Assembly: GCF_022919135.1 (NCBI RefSeq)
Contig: NZ_CP095049.1
Span: forward strand, 4,530,501 to 4,594,500
Reading direction: 5' to 3'
Source of the DNA: Hymenobacter cellulosivorans
GTDB taxonomy: Bacteria > Bacteroidota > Bacteroidia > Cytophagales > Hymenobacteraceae
DNA: 64,000 nucleotides
In this document: positions 17,803-28,058 of the stretch, one piece after another
Numbering within the stretch: the stretch's first letter is position 1
Layout of the letters: each line of letters opens with the position of its first letter
The notes under the pieces: generated by a model
The model's database searches: none
Seen by the model: only the letters and a program-made list of their open reading frames with translations
What the model was told of the DNA's origin: nothing
Made by a program: the position numbers and the translations under genes

Positions 17803-18113
17803 TGGCTAGCTCACCTTTTCAGGTCCTTTTAATCGACGAGAAACTGCGCAACACTCTTGCGCAACTGCAGGCATTTTTAGGAGTCCGCTTTGACCAAGCT
17901 GAAATTGAACAAGTGTTCATTGACGCTGAAACGGACCAGGTTTCTTTTAAAACCTATTCCTTTTATCGAACATCCAGCTTCTGGAATGCGGCATGGACCA
18001 TCACAGGTGCAGTAGATGAATACGAACCTGAAACTCTCTTTTTAAAGAGCAGCGGAGGAATAGGAAAGCGGAAAAAGTTTGACCTATTCTTTGCGAACTA
18101 CTGCAATTCATAG
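17802..18113 (+). CDS. Small low-GC protein of unknown function
   Basis: A 103-residue cytoplasmic protein with no recognised family. Its start ATG shares a base with the miaB stop (TAATG), which implies translational coupling. Base composition is visibly lower in GC than both neighbours (about 45% by eye) and it uses many A/T-ending codons, so it may have been acquired. Visible features: no signal peptide, a central aromatic stretch (TYSFYRTSSFWNAAWTI) and a basic patch GKRKKFD. The gene model is supported by its length and the coupled start; no role is proposed. Confidence 0.6.
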   Translation: MASSPFQVLLIDEKLRNTLAQLQAFLGVRFDQAEIEQVFIDAETDQVSFKTYSFYRTSSFWNAAWTITGAVDEYEPETLFLKSSGGIGKRKKFDLFFANYCNS

Positions 18114-18184
18114 AAGCATATTTCTTGATAGTAAAGTAATTCCTGCTGCTTTCCGTCTTCCTCCCGAAAAACCTACTCCCGACC

Positions 18185-19507
18185 TTGACACCTTCCGAAA
18201 TACAATCCATCAAGCAACGCTTCGGCATTATCGGTAATGCGCCGGCGCTGAACTACGCCATTCAGGTGGCGGCCCAGGTAGCGCCCACCGATATGACGGT
18301 GCTCATCACCGGGGAAAGCGGCTCGGGCAAGGAATCCTTTTCCAAGATTATCCACGCCCTCTCGCCGCGCAAGCACGGGCAGTTCATTGCCATTAACTGC
18401 GGGGCCATTCCCGAGGGCACGATTGACTCCGAGCTGTTTGGCCACGAGAAAGGCTCGTTTACCGGCGCCCAAGAAGCCCGTAAGGGCTATTTCGAGGTCA
18501 CCAATGGCGGCACCATCTTCCTCGACGAAATCGGGGAAATGCCCCTGGGCACCCAGGCCCGCCTCTTGCGCGTACTCGAAAACGGCGAGTTCATTCGCGT
18601 GGGCTCCAGCAAGGTGCAGAAAACCGACGTGCGCGTAGTAGCCGCTACCAACGTGAACCTGCTCGACGCCGTGCGCGAAGGGAAGTTCCGGGAAGACCTC
18701 TACTACCGCCTCAACACCGTTCCGATTACTGTTCCACCGTTGCGTGAACGAGGGGACGATATTTATCTACTGTTCAGAAAGTTTGCTACCGACTTTGCCG
18801 AGCGTTACCGCGTCAAGCCCATTGCCCTGAGCCCGGAGGCCGTGACCGAACTGCAGCGCTTCAGCTTTCCCGGCAACATCCGCCAGCTTAAGAATGTGGC
18901 CGAGCAGATGTCGGTATTGGAAACCGACCGGGAGGTGGACCACAGCCGCCTGCGCCAGTACCTGCCCGCCGAGCAAAGCAGCCGCCTGCCCATGCTGCTG
19001 AGCGCCTCCGGGGCCGGGGCCGAAGCCAACGGCTACTCTGAGCGGGACCTGCTCTACAAGGTGCTCTTCGACATGCGCCGCGACATGACGGACCTGAAGA
19101 AAATGGTACTCGATATGGCCGCCGGACAGCGCCCAGCCGAAGCCCAGGAGCTGCTGCGGCAGAACAGCCACCTTTTCAACAACCTGAACGTGGCTCCGGT
19201 GTACGAAAACAACCGTCTGACCCGTTCTGCTCCCATTGAGGGCAGCACTGCCGAGTACTTCATCACGCCCCGCCCCGAAATAACGGTGGATGATGCAGCT
19301 ACCTACGAAGAGGAGCCACAGCGCGTGGAGGACATTCCGCACGAAACCGAAGAGGAAACCCTTTCCCTGGAGGCCAAGGAAAAGGAGATGATTATGAAGG
19401 CCCTGAAAAAGCACCACAACAAGCGCAAGTACGCGGCCCACGATCTGGGCATCTCGGAGCGCACCTTATACCGCAAGCTGAAACAATATGATCTGGAACA
19501 ATTGTAA
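18185..19507 (+). CDS. Sigma-54-dependent transcriptional activator
   Basis: A 440-residue bacterial enhancer-binding protein. It has no receiver or PAS domain: the AAA+ domain starts almost at once. Walker A is GESGSGKE at 43-50, the sigma-54 loop is GSFTGA at 90-95 (usual GAFTGA, with Ser for Ala), Walker B is IFLDEIGE with Asp114 and Glu115, and RxxFREDLYYRL and the arginine-finger region follow. A helix-turn-helix of Fis type is at the C-terminus (about 395-437, ALKKHHNKRKYAAHDLGIS). The start is TTG 18185. The last 20 nt overlap lptE, so the two are coupled. Lack of a sensor domain suggests constitutive or partner-controlled activity. Confidence 0.9.
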   Translation: MTPSEIQSIKQRFGIIGNAPALNYAIQVAAQVAPTDMTVLITGESGSGKESFSKIIHALSPRKHGQFIAINCGAIPEGTIDSELFGHEKGSFTGAQEARKGYFEVTNGGTIFLDEIGEMPLGTQARLLRVLENGEFIRVGSSKVQKTDVRVVAATNVNLLDAVREGKFREDLYYRLNTVPITVPPLRERGDDIYLLFRKFATDFAERYRVKPIALSPEAVTELQRFSFPGNIRQLKNVAEQMSVLETDREVDHSRLRQYLPAEQSSRLPMLLSASGAGAEANGYSERDLLYKVLFDMRRDMTDLKKMVLDMAAGQRPAEAQELLRQNSHLFNNLNVAPVYENNRLTRSAPIEGSTAEYFITPRPEITVDDAATYEEEPQRVEDIPHETEEETLSLEAKEKEMIMKALKKHHNKRKYAAHDLGISERTLYRKLKQYDLEQL

Positions 19508-20024
19508 GCACCTAGCTGCCTGGCTGGTAGTACTGACTTTAGTACCTTTCCTGGCCGGGTGCAGCGTGTACTCCTTCACGGGCACCAACATTGATCCATC
19601 GGTCAAAACGTTCTCCGTGCAGACGTTCCAGAACACGGCTAATAACGGCCCGGCCTACATTTCCCAGCGGTTTACCGAGGATTTCAAGGACTTCTACCAG
19701 CGCAATACCACGCTCAAGCTCGTGCCGCGCGACGGGGATTTGCAGTTTGAAGGCCAAATCATTGGCTTCGACTTTGCTCCGGCTGCCATTCAGAATACCA
19801 ACGGCGTTACCCAGGCCGGGCTGAACCGCCTTACCATTCAGGTGCGGGTGCGGTTTACGAATACCAAGGACCCGAAACAGGATTTCGAGCAGACCTTCCA
19901 GAGCTATGCCGACTTCAACGCCGACCAGGACCCAACCAGCATCAACAACAACCCAAACGCTATTCGGGTCCCGGTCACCAACATTATTACCGACACCTTC
20001 AACAAGTCGGTAGCCAACTGGTAA
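19488..20024 (+). CDS. lptE: LPS-assembly lipoprotein LptE
   Basis: A 178-residue outer-membrane lipoprotein of the LptE family. It plugs the LptD barrel and helps deliver LPS to the cell surface. The signal peptide ends in LAGC with Cys25 lipidated, followed by VYSFTGTNIDPSVKTF, the usual LptE opening in Bacteroidota. The C-terminus (ITDTFNKSVANW) also fits. Its start lies inside the sigma-54 activator gene. The order activator, lptE, acidic protein, secG recurs in Bacteroidota from my knowledge, linking LPS export and secretion genes to one regulator. Confidence 0.88.
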   Translation: MIWNNCKHLAAWLVVLTLVPFLAGCSVYSFTGTNIDPSVKTFSVQTFQNTANNGPAYISQRFTEDFKDFYQRNTTLKLVPRDGDLQFEGQIIGFDFAPAAIQNTNGVTQAGLNRLTIQVRVRFTNTKDPKQDFEQTFQSYADFNADQDPTSINNNPNAIRVPVTNIITDTFNKSVANW

Positions 20025-20175
20025 GCGCCAGTTTTGCGCCAATTTGCGGCCGGCGTGGGTTTCTTGCGTAATTTGATGCACTTTTGCCGCCCCGTATTCG
20101 ACCGGGTTTCCCGGCTTCGGTCTGCTTGAAGCCTTCCTTTAAGTGCCAGTGGGCTGGCTTTTAACTCCTTTGTCT

Positions 20176-21729
20176 ATGACCCGCGCGTCGCTGTTGCACA
20201 TTCTTGACCACGTCGGCACCATTTCGGAGGCTGAGATTCGGGAGCTTGAGCAATTAGCCGCCGCCTTTCCCTACTGCCAAACGGCCCACGTACTGCTAGC
20301 CAAGGCCGCGCACGACCAAGGCAGCATGCTGGCCAGTCAGCGCCTGCGCCGGGCAGCTACGTATGCCACCGACCGGCAGCTGCTGCGCCAGCTCATCGAG
20401 CAGCCCGCTACGCATTCATCCAGCCCGACTCCCGCTACGGTAGCTCCTGCCGCTGAGCAGTTAGTTGCCACTTCTTCCTTTACTAAGGCGCTACCTACTG
20501 ATAGCAAACTAATTACAGAAACAACTTCGGTAGCAGCAGAAGCCATAGCGGAAGTAGAGGAGCCTGCGCAGGACGCCCGGCCGGAAGCATTTTTTGCTCC
20601 CGACCAACCCGAGTTGAGCGCCCCTGCGCCGGGCACGGGGGAAACGGAAGTCTTAGAGACTGCAACACACAGCCCAGCAGCTCCTGAAGACGATACTACG
20701 GCGATGGAATTGCCGGCAATAGCTCCCGCCCTTGCTGCGGAAGAGGAAGCGCAGGAAGAGCAGCTTCTGGAAATCGCGCCTGCAGCCTGCATCGAGCCTG
20801 AACCTGTCGCAATGGACCAGGATATCCTGGCTGTTTCCGAAGTAGCGCCGCAAACCCTAACCCCCGAAGCTGAGCCCGTCGCTGCAGACGAATTCTCGCT
20901 GCCAGAGTTGCCGGAGCTATCCGCTACTACAGACCACCAAATTACAGGGGAAGCCACTGCCCTGTCCGCTGCCGAAGCGTTTACCGAGGACCAGCCAGCT
21001 GAAGCTCTCCTTGAGCAAGCATCGGACTTGGATTCTACCGGCCAAGTATTTACCCCTTCTCAAGAAGAAGAGTTTACTGTAGAACTACCCGAGCTGGTTG
21101 AAAACGGACCCGAAGAAGACATTCTGCCAGCCGTAGCACCCCCGATTCGCCCGCCGGTGGAAGTTGGCACGTCCCGCTTCGAATTCGGTCTGAGCCTGCC
21201 CGAGCCCGCTGAGCAGGTTATCTACGAATTGCCTACGCTGGAGGAAGAAGTACCCTCCATACCGGTGGAAACAGTACCCGAGTTCCGGGGCGACGACCAC
21301 CTGGGCTACGCCCTAACCGGTGGTAGCCGCTACGGTTTCTGCCTGCAGCTCACCGATGAGCTGACCAACGCCTTGCCTACTACCGAGTTTTTCAGCCCCG
21401 ACGCGCTGTTGCAGGAGCACGCCCGGCGGTATCAGCCCACCCCGCCGCCTACTCCGTCGCCGTTCGACTTGATCAACAAATTCCTGCGCAATCAGCCCCG
21501 GCTTCGGTCCCCGGCGGCCCTGCCCGCTTCAGCCGAGGAGCAAGCCGATTTGTCGGTGCGCAGTACCCAGGGCGCGCCGGATATAGCCTCGGAAAGCCTG
21601 GCTAAAATCATGATTCGCCAGGGCAAGCTTCAGAAAGCAATTGAAATATATGAACGGCTGATGATGCGTCAGCCGGAAAAAAAGGCGTATTTTGCCGAAC
21701 AAATCCAACAACTGAAATCCACCGAGTAA
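20176..21729 (+). CDS. Long acidic protein with helical ends, unknown function
   Basis: A 517-residue protein from ATG 20176 (MTRASLLHILDHVGTISEAE); GTG 20143 is also in frame. The N-terminal 90 residues are helical and TPR-like (LEQLAAAFPYCQTAHVLLAK). Residues about 95-410 are low-complexity, rich in Glu, Pro and Ala, and probably disordered. The C-terminal 50 residues are again TPR-like (LAKIMIRQGKLQKAIEIYER). Similar proteins sit between lptE and secG in other Bacteroidota. There is no signal peptide, so it is likely cytoplasmic. The stop TAA is directly followed by the secG ATG, giving tight coupling. A role in secretion or envelope assembly is inference from position only. Confidence 0.75.
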   Translation: MTRASLLHILDHVGTISEAEIRELEQLAAAFPYCQTAHVLLAKAAHDQGSMLASQRLRRAATYATDRQLLRQLIEQPATHSSSPTPATVAPAAEQLVATSSFTKALPTDSKLITETTSVAAEAIAEVEEPAQDARPEAFFAPDQPELSAPAPGTGETEVLETATHSPAAPEDDTTAMELPAIAPALAAEEEAQEEQLLEIAPAACIEPEPVAMDQDILAVSEVAPQTLTPEAEPVAADEFSLPELPELSATTDHQITGEATALSAAEAFTEDQPAEALLEQASDLDSTGQVFTPSQEEEFTVELPELVENGPEEDILPAVAPPIRPPVEVGTSRFEFGLSLPEPAEQVIYELPTLEEEVPSIPVETVPEFRGDDHLGYALTGGSRYGFCLQLTDELTNALPTTEFFSPDALLQEHARRYQPTPPPTPSPFDLINKFLRNQPRLRSPAALPASAEEQADLSVRSTQGAPDIASESLAKIMIRQGKLQKAIEIYERLMMRQPEKKAYFAEQIQQLKSTE

Positions 21730-22134
21730 ATGTATTACGCTCTCATTGGCCTGATTCTGTTCGTATGCTTGCTGCTGGCGCTGGTAGTGCTGGCCCAAAA
21801 CCCTAAAGGAGGTGGACTGTCGAGCCAGTTTGGTTCGGGCGGCGCAGCCAACCTGATGGGCGTAAAGCGGACCGGTGATTTGCTGGAGCGCCTGACTTGG
21901 GGCTTCGCCATCGGCCTGATGGTACTGACGCTGGGTACCCACGTGGTGCTGGGAACGACCTCAGCCGCCGGCCCTACCCGTAGCGTAAACCAGCAGCGGG
22001 CCTTAGAAACCAAACTGCCAACCGGTGCTCCCACCACGCCTGCGCCGGCCGCCCCTGGTGCCGCTACGGCTCCCGGCGCTGCTGCTCCAGCCGCCACGCC
22101 TGCTCAGCAGCCTGCCGCTACGCCGGCTCAGTAA
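21730..22134 (+). CDS. secG: Preprotein translocase subunit SecG
   Basis: A 134-residue SecG, the small partner of SecY and SecE in the inner-membrane translocon. Two membrane helices are clear (about 3-22 and 57-76), joined by the family loop NPKGGGLSSQFGSGGAANLM. The C-terminal 50 residues are Ala/Pro/Thr-rich and variable, longer than in E. coli, as in other Bacteroidota. It begins immediately after the stop of the acidic protein. A terminator follows and separates it from groES. Confidence 0.93.
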   Translation: MYYALIGLILFVCLLLALVVLAQNPKGGGLSSQFGSGGAANLMGVKRTGDLLERLTWGFAIGLMVLTLGTHVVLGTTSAAGPTRSVNQQRALETKLPTGAPTTPAPAAPGAATAPGAAAPAATPAQQPAATPAQ

Positions 22135-22157
22135 ACGTAAAGCTTACCTGCTTTTTC

Positions 22158-22188
22158 AGCCGCTGCTTCCTTACCGGAGGCAGCGGCT
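22158..22188 (+). terminator. Intrinsic terminator
   Basis: A 13-bp stem with one G-U pair (22158-22170 and 22176-22188) followed by TTTTCTTTTT. It closes the lptE-secG unit. Confidence 0.8.
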
Positions 22189-22310
22189 TTTCTTTTTACC
22201 GGTTTTGGCACTTCCTGGTCTGCTTCCGGCGACCAATAGCAGGGTCGGCTACCCCTAGCAGCCGGTCTTTTTTCCGCCGCTACCCTGACACCTGGGCACG
22301 CTGCTGTGAA

Positions 22311-22355
22311 AACCTGACTGAGAACAGAGCTAAAACGTGTTCATTCTGTCAGGTT
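22311..22355 (+). promoter_or_regulatory. Inverted repeat upstream of groESL
   Basis: Outer arms AACCTGAC (22311-22318) and GTCAGGTT (22348-22355) are perfect. Inner GAACA and TGTTC continue the symmetry with a small offset. It lies about 80-120 nt before groES. It is not a CIRCE element (TTAGCACTC and its complement are absent). It could be an operator or an mRNA hairpin. Confidence 0.35.
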
Positions 22356-22432
22356 CGCGGAGGCTGGCATAAGAAGTGATGCCTGCGGGCACAGGTTCAT
22401 TTCAACCAACCCTTTCAACCAAAACGAACAAT

Positions 22433-22723
22433 ATGTCACTAAGCATGAAACCGCTGGCTGACCGCGTCATCATTGCACCGGCTGCTGCTGAGGAAAAAAC
22501 CAAATCGGGCATCATCATCCCCGATACAGCAAAAGAGAAGCCCCAGCGTGGCGAAGTAGTGGCTGTAGGCGAAGGCAAAGTGGCCGACAGCGGCACCCTG
22601 ATTCAGCCGCAGGTAAAAGTGGGCGACCAAGTGCTGTATGGCAAATATGCCGGTACGGAAATCACCGTCGATGGCCAGGACTATCTGATCATGCGCGAGT
22701 CGGACATTTTCGCCGTCCTGTAA
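22433..22723 (+). CDS. groES: Co-chaperonin GroES
   Basis: The 96-residue Cpn10 lid of the GroEL chamber. ATG 22433 ([17 protein letters not shown]) is the family start; the frame is open upstream to 22376. The mobile loop [19 protein letters not shown] (about 20-38) and the roof region are intact. It precedes groEL by 43 nt, forming the standard groESL operon. No CIRCE element precedes it, so heat control probably uses another mechanism. Confidence 0.95.
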   Translation: MSLSMKPLADRVIIAPAAAEEKTKSGIIIPDTAKEKPQRGEVVAVGEGKVADSGTLIQPQVKVGDQVLYGKYAGTEITVDGQDYLIMRESDIFAVL

Positions 22724-22760
22724 ATCACCCTCTCCTTTCCGAATTCATCCTCTCTGTTAA

Positions 22761-24404
<1,644 letters not shown>

Positions 24405-24435
24405 TCAGCCCGCCTGAGCTAGCTGCTCGACAAGT

Positions 24436-24472
24436 AAAAAGCCCCGCTGGACAATGTTCGGCGGGGTTTTTT
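24436..24472 (+). terminator. Intrinsic terminator of groESL
   Basis: A 12-bp stem with one G-U pair (24436-24447 and 24461-24472) ending in a T run. Confidence 0.8.
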
Positions 24473-24588
24473 CTGTTAAACAGGTGCGCGGCACACTTTT
24501 GCGTATTGAATTAGTCTTCATCTGCCAAGCCGGAAAGAAACCACGCTTTGGCGGGATGTAGGGCCCGAAACCCATAGCCCTATAGCAT

Positions 24589-24626
24589 AAAAAAGCCCCG
24601 CCGAACGTATCTGGCAGGGCTTTTTG
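24589..24626. terminator. Bidirectional intrinsic terminator
   Basis: A stem of 13 bp with one G-U pair (right arm 24613-24625) and A and T runs on both sides. It lies 30 nt past the stop of the minus-strand peptide transporter and probably serves that gene. Confidence 0.75.
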
Positions 24627-24656
24627 TATTTTGCTACGAGACCGGACCGGCAGCTA

Positions 24657-26081
24657 CTAGCCGCGGCCGTGCATCATGTGGAATAGCTTCTTGGCAATGG
24701 CAATCAGAATTAAACCGGCCAGGATAACAAACCCGGCAATCAGGCCAAACACTTTCAGAGCCCCGAGTTCTTCTACGTAAGCGGCAATGTAGCCACCGGC
24801 AATCTGGGCCACGAAGGGAGCCAGGAACCACACGCCCATCAGCATGGAGGTGAGAGCGGCCGGCGACAGGCGCGACACCATCGAGAGGCCCACCGGTGAG
24901 AGACACAGCTCGCCAATCGTATGGAAGAAATAGGTAGCGAGCAGCCACCAGATGCTGGCCTTGATGGCCTGATCGGCCACATCACCGCCCCGCTCCATTA
25001 CGGCCCCAACCATGAACAGGAAGCCTACGCCAAGCAACACCATGCCCAGGCCCATTTTCACGGGAATGCTCAGATCTTTGCCCCGGCGGCCCAGGTATAC
25101 CCACAACGCTGCTACCGGCGCGCCTAGCAACACAATAAAGCCCGCATTTACCGACTGGAACCACGAAGTCGGAATCAGGAATCCGCCGACCTCCCGGTCA
25201 ATAAACTTGTCGGTGTAGAGCGTGAGGGAAGAACCAGCCTGTTCGAAGCCAGCCCAGAAGAAGACCACAAACAGGGTGATGATGAAGATTACGGCCATAC
25301 GGTCCGTTTCTTCCTTGGTCAACGGAGCTTTTTCGACCGTTGTGCCCTCGTTCCGGCCCTCGGGGTACATTCCTACGTCGCCCAGGAAACGCTTGCCCAG
25401 CAGGTTAAACGCTAATTGGCCCAGTAACATACCGACGCCTGCCGCCAGGAAGCCGTAGCGGAAGCCGTAGCTGGCTACTTGCTCAGCCCCATTTACCAAC
25501 GTTTTGGTGGCAAACAGATCTTCGGCAAAATAGCCACATACGAGAGGTGCCAGGAAAGCACCTGTATTGATACCCATGTAGAAGATGGTAAAAGCCGCAT
25601 CCCGGCGCGGGTCACCTTGCTCATAGAGCTTACCAACGATGGTCGAAATATTCGGCTTGAAAAAGCCGTTACCCAATATTAGCAGCAACAGGCCCAGCAA
25701 TGTAGGCCAAGGCAAACCGAAAAGCGCGCCTTCAGTTGACAGGGTGGGCTGCATAAACAGAAAGAACTGCCCCAGGGCCATGGTCAGACCACCAATCAGA
25801 ATGGCCCGCCGCTGACCAATGTATTTATCGGCTAGCCAGCCCCCGATGATGGGCGTCAGGTAAACGAAGCCGGTGAAGTAGCCATAAATCAGGGAAGCAC
25901 TGGCCGCATCGATACCCAGACCGCCTTCAATGGCCGTCTTGGAGAGGTAAAGCATAAGCAGGCCCCGCATACCATAGTAGCTGAACCGTTCCCACATTTC
26001 GGTGAAGAACAATAGATAGAGCCCCGGAGGATGCCCTTGTTGCGTACTAGGCTGCTCCCGCACAGCGGAGGTCGTTTGCAT
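24657..26081 (-). CDS. POT-family proton-coupled peptide transporter
   Basis: A 474-residue MFS protein that imports di- and tripeptides with protons. I start it at ATG 26081 (MQTTSAVREQPSTQQGHPPG); the frame opens at 26126. The POT signature FTEMWERFSYYGMRGLLMLY contains the ExxER proton-coupling motif at the start of helix 1. About 14 hydrophobic helices follow, with a cytosolic loop near 225-245. A second POT block, GNGFFKPNISTIVGKLY, is near 140. It is a single-gene unit, divergent from pckA. It fits the peptide-using lifestyle suggested by the M1 and S46 peptidases in this window. Confidence 0.92.
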   Translation of the reverse strand: MQTTSAVREQPSTQQGHPPGLYLLFFTEMWERFSYYGMRGLLMLYLSKTAIEGGLGIDAASASLIYGYFTGFVYLTPIIGGWLADKYIGQRRAILIGGLTMALGQFFLFMQPTLSTEGALFGLPWPTLLGLLLLILGNGFFKPNISTIVGKLYEQGDPRRDAAFTIFYMGINTGAFLAPLVCGYFAEDLFATKTLVNGAEQVASYGFRYGFLAAGVGMLLGQLAFNLLGKRFLGDVGMYPEGRNEGTTVEKAPLTKEETDRMAVIFIITLFVVFFWAGFEQAGSSLTLYTDKFIDREVGGFLIPTSWFQSVNAGFIVLLGAPVAALWVYLGRRGKDLSIPVKMGLGMVLLGVGFLFMVGAVMERGGDVADQAIKASIWWLLATYFFHTIGELCLSPVGLSMVSRLSPAALTSMLMGVWFLAPFVAQIAGGYIAAYVEELGALKVFGLIAGFVILAGLILIAIAKKLFHMMHGRG

Positions 26082-26283
26082 GGAAAGAAAATGAAAGGGT
26101 GGAAAGAGAAAAGCTGCCTGCGGCAAACCTGGGGCAGGTTTGTAAAGCTACAAAAGTTTCCTAACCCTGGACAGTTCCACATGTCTAGCCAAGATTTCAA
26201 GGAAAAACGAAACCTAATTAGCGAATTTTCGCTAATATCCTGCATAAACTAACAGGCGTAAGCCTTGGTATCAGTTTTTTGTC

Positions 26284-26291
26284 TACTTTTG
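26284..26291 (+). promoter_or_regulatory. Candidate pckA promoter (-7 box)
   Basis: TACTTTTG matches TAnnTTTG. A TTG at 26265-26267 is a possible -33 element with a 16-nt gap. The box is 48 nt before ATG 26340. Confidence 0.55.
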
Positions 26292-26339
26292 TCCTGCAAT
26301 TCCCCCATCTCCCACCCACTTTTCCCCGTTCCCGGCCCC

Positions 26340-27965
26340 ATGATGGACACTGCCGCTACTACCTCTCTCCGCAATCGTTTGCAGCCGCTCGGATTCTCCC
26401 AAACCGGTGAAGTGCACCTTAACCTAACGCCGGCAGAGCTTGTTGAGCATGCTCTGCGCCGCGGTGAAGGCACCCTCACCGACACGGGCGCCCTGATGGC
26501 CGACACCGGCAAGTTCACCGGCCGCTCACCCAAGGACCGCTTCGTCGTGAAAGACGCCAACACGGCTGACTCCGTATGGTGGGGCGACATCAACATTGCC
26601 TTCGACGCCGACAAGTTTGACCAGCTCCACACCAAAATGGTGAACTATCTGGCCGACAAGGAGCTGTACGTGCGGGAAGCCTACGCCGGCGCCAATCCCG
26701 ATTACCAACTTAAGCTTCGCGTGGTGAATGAGCTGGCGTGGCATAACCTGTTTTGCTACAACATGTTCCTGCGTCCCGAAGAAGGCGCCGACACTTCGTG
26801 GCTGCCGGACTTCACTATCATCTGCGCCCCCGGCTTCGAAGCCGATCCGGCTGTAGATGGTACGCGCCAAGCCAACTTCGCCATCCTGAACTTCACCAAG
26901 AAGATGATTCTGATTGGGGGTACGGGCTACGCTGGCGAGATGAAGAAGGGCATTTTCGGGGTTCTGAACTACCTGTTGCCCCACGAGCACAACACGCTGA
27001 GCATGCACTGCTCGGCCAACGTAGGCGAGGATGGCGACACAGCCGTATTCTTCGGCCTGTCGGGTACGGGCAAAACGACCCTCTCGGCTGACCCCAACCG
27101 CGGCCTCATCGGCGACGACGAGCACGGCTGGACGCCCGACGCGGGCATCTTCAACTTCGAAGGCGGCTGCTACGCCAAGGTTATCGACCTGAGCCGCGAA
27201 AAGGAGCCCCAGATCTGGGATGCTATCAAGTTCGGCTCCATCGTGGAGAATACCCGCTTTATTCCCGGTACCCACACGGTAGACTACGCCAATAAGTCGG
27301 TGACGGAGAATACGCGCACGGCTTACCCCATCAACTACATCGACAACGCCATTGAGCCATCGGTAGCGGATGCGCCCAAGAACATTTTCTTCCTTACGGC
27401 CGATGCATTTGGCGTGCTGCCTCCCATCAGCAAGCTGGATAAGAGCCACGCCATGTACCACTTCATGAGCGGCTACACGGCTAAGGTAGCAGGTACCGAA
27501 ATGGGCATTACTGAGCCCCAGACTACCTTCTCGGCTTGCTTTGGCGCCGTGTTCCTGCCCCTGCACCCCACTAAGTACGCCGAGATGCTGGGCCAGAAAA
27601 TGGACGAGAACCCCGACGTGAATGTGTGGCTGATCAACACGGGCTGGACCGGGGGCTCCTACGGCGTGGGCTCACGCATGAAGCTGGGCTACACCCGGGC
27701 CATGATTACGGCTGCCCTGAACGGCGAGCTAAACGACGTGACCTTCACTAAGCACCCCATCTTCGGCGTGGAAGTTCCCGCCGCCGTACCGGGCGTGCCT
27801 ACCGATATTCTGGACCCGCGCAACACCTGGGCCGACAAGGAAGCCTACGACAAAACTGCTGCTTCCCTGGCCGACAAGTTTGTCAATAACTTCCAGAAGT
27901 ACGCCGACTTTGCCAACGAGGAAATCCTGGCCGGCGCACCGAAAGTAGCCGAGGTAACGGCTTAA
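26340..27965 (+). CDS. pckA: Phosphoenolpyruvate carboxykinase (ATP)
   Basis: A 541-residue enzyme converting oxaloacetate and ATP to phosphoenolpyruvate, CO2 and ADP, the entry to gluconeogenesis. The start is ATG 26340 (a second ATG follows at 26343); the frame is open further upstream but those residues are not family-like. The kinase-1a motif GLSGTGKTTLSADP has Lys245; the metal site GDDEHGW and the substrate motif FTGRSPKDRF are intact. Strong biased codon use suggests high expression. It is a single gene ending in a perfect palindromic terminator. Gluconeogenesis fits growth on peptides. Confidence 0.96.
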   Translation: MMDTAATTSLRNRLQPLGFSQTGEVHLNLTPAELVEHALRRGEGTLTDTGALMADTGKFTGRSPKDRFVVKDANTADSVWWGDINIAFDADKFDQLHTKMVNYLADKELYVREAYAGANPDYQLKLRVVNELAWHNLFCYNMFLRPEEGADTSWLPDFTIICAPGFEADPAVDGTRQANFAILNFTKKMILIGGTGYAGEMKKGIFGVLNYLLPHEHNTLSMHCSANVGEDGDTAVFFGLSGTGKTTLSADPNRGLIGDDEHGWTPDAGIFNFEGGCYAKVIDLSREKEPQIWDAIKFGSIVENTRFIPGTHTVDYANKSVTENTRTAYPINYIDNAIEPSVADAPKNIFFLTADAFGVLPPISKLDKSHAMYHFMSGYTAKVAGTEMGITEPQTTFSACFGAVFLPLHPTKYAEMLGQKMDENPDVNVWLINTGWTGGSYGVGSRMKLGYTRAMITAALNGELNDVTFTKHPIFGVEVPAAVPGVPTDILDPRNTWADKEAYDKTAASLADKFVNNFQKYADFANEEILAGAPKVAEVTA

Positions 27966-27991
27966 TCGAGTCGCAGTCGTATTCCTAAATA

Positions 27992-28031
27992 AGAAAAAGC
28001 CCTGCTGGCAGCTGCCAGCAGGGCTTTTTCT
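27992..28031. terminator. Bidirectional intrinsic terminator (perfect palindrome)
   Basis: A 40-nt perfect palindrome with arms 27992-28011 and 28012-28031. It sits between the convergent pckA and SDR genes. Confidence 0.85.
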
Positions 28032-28058
28032 GTAGAGTCGGTACGGCAAAGCGGACAA

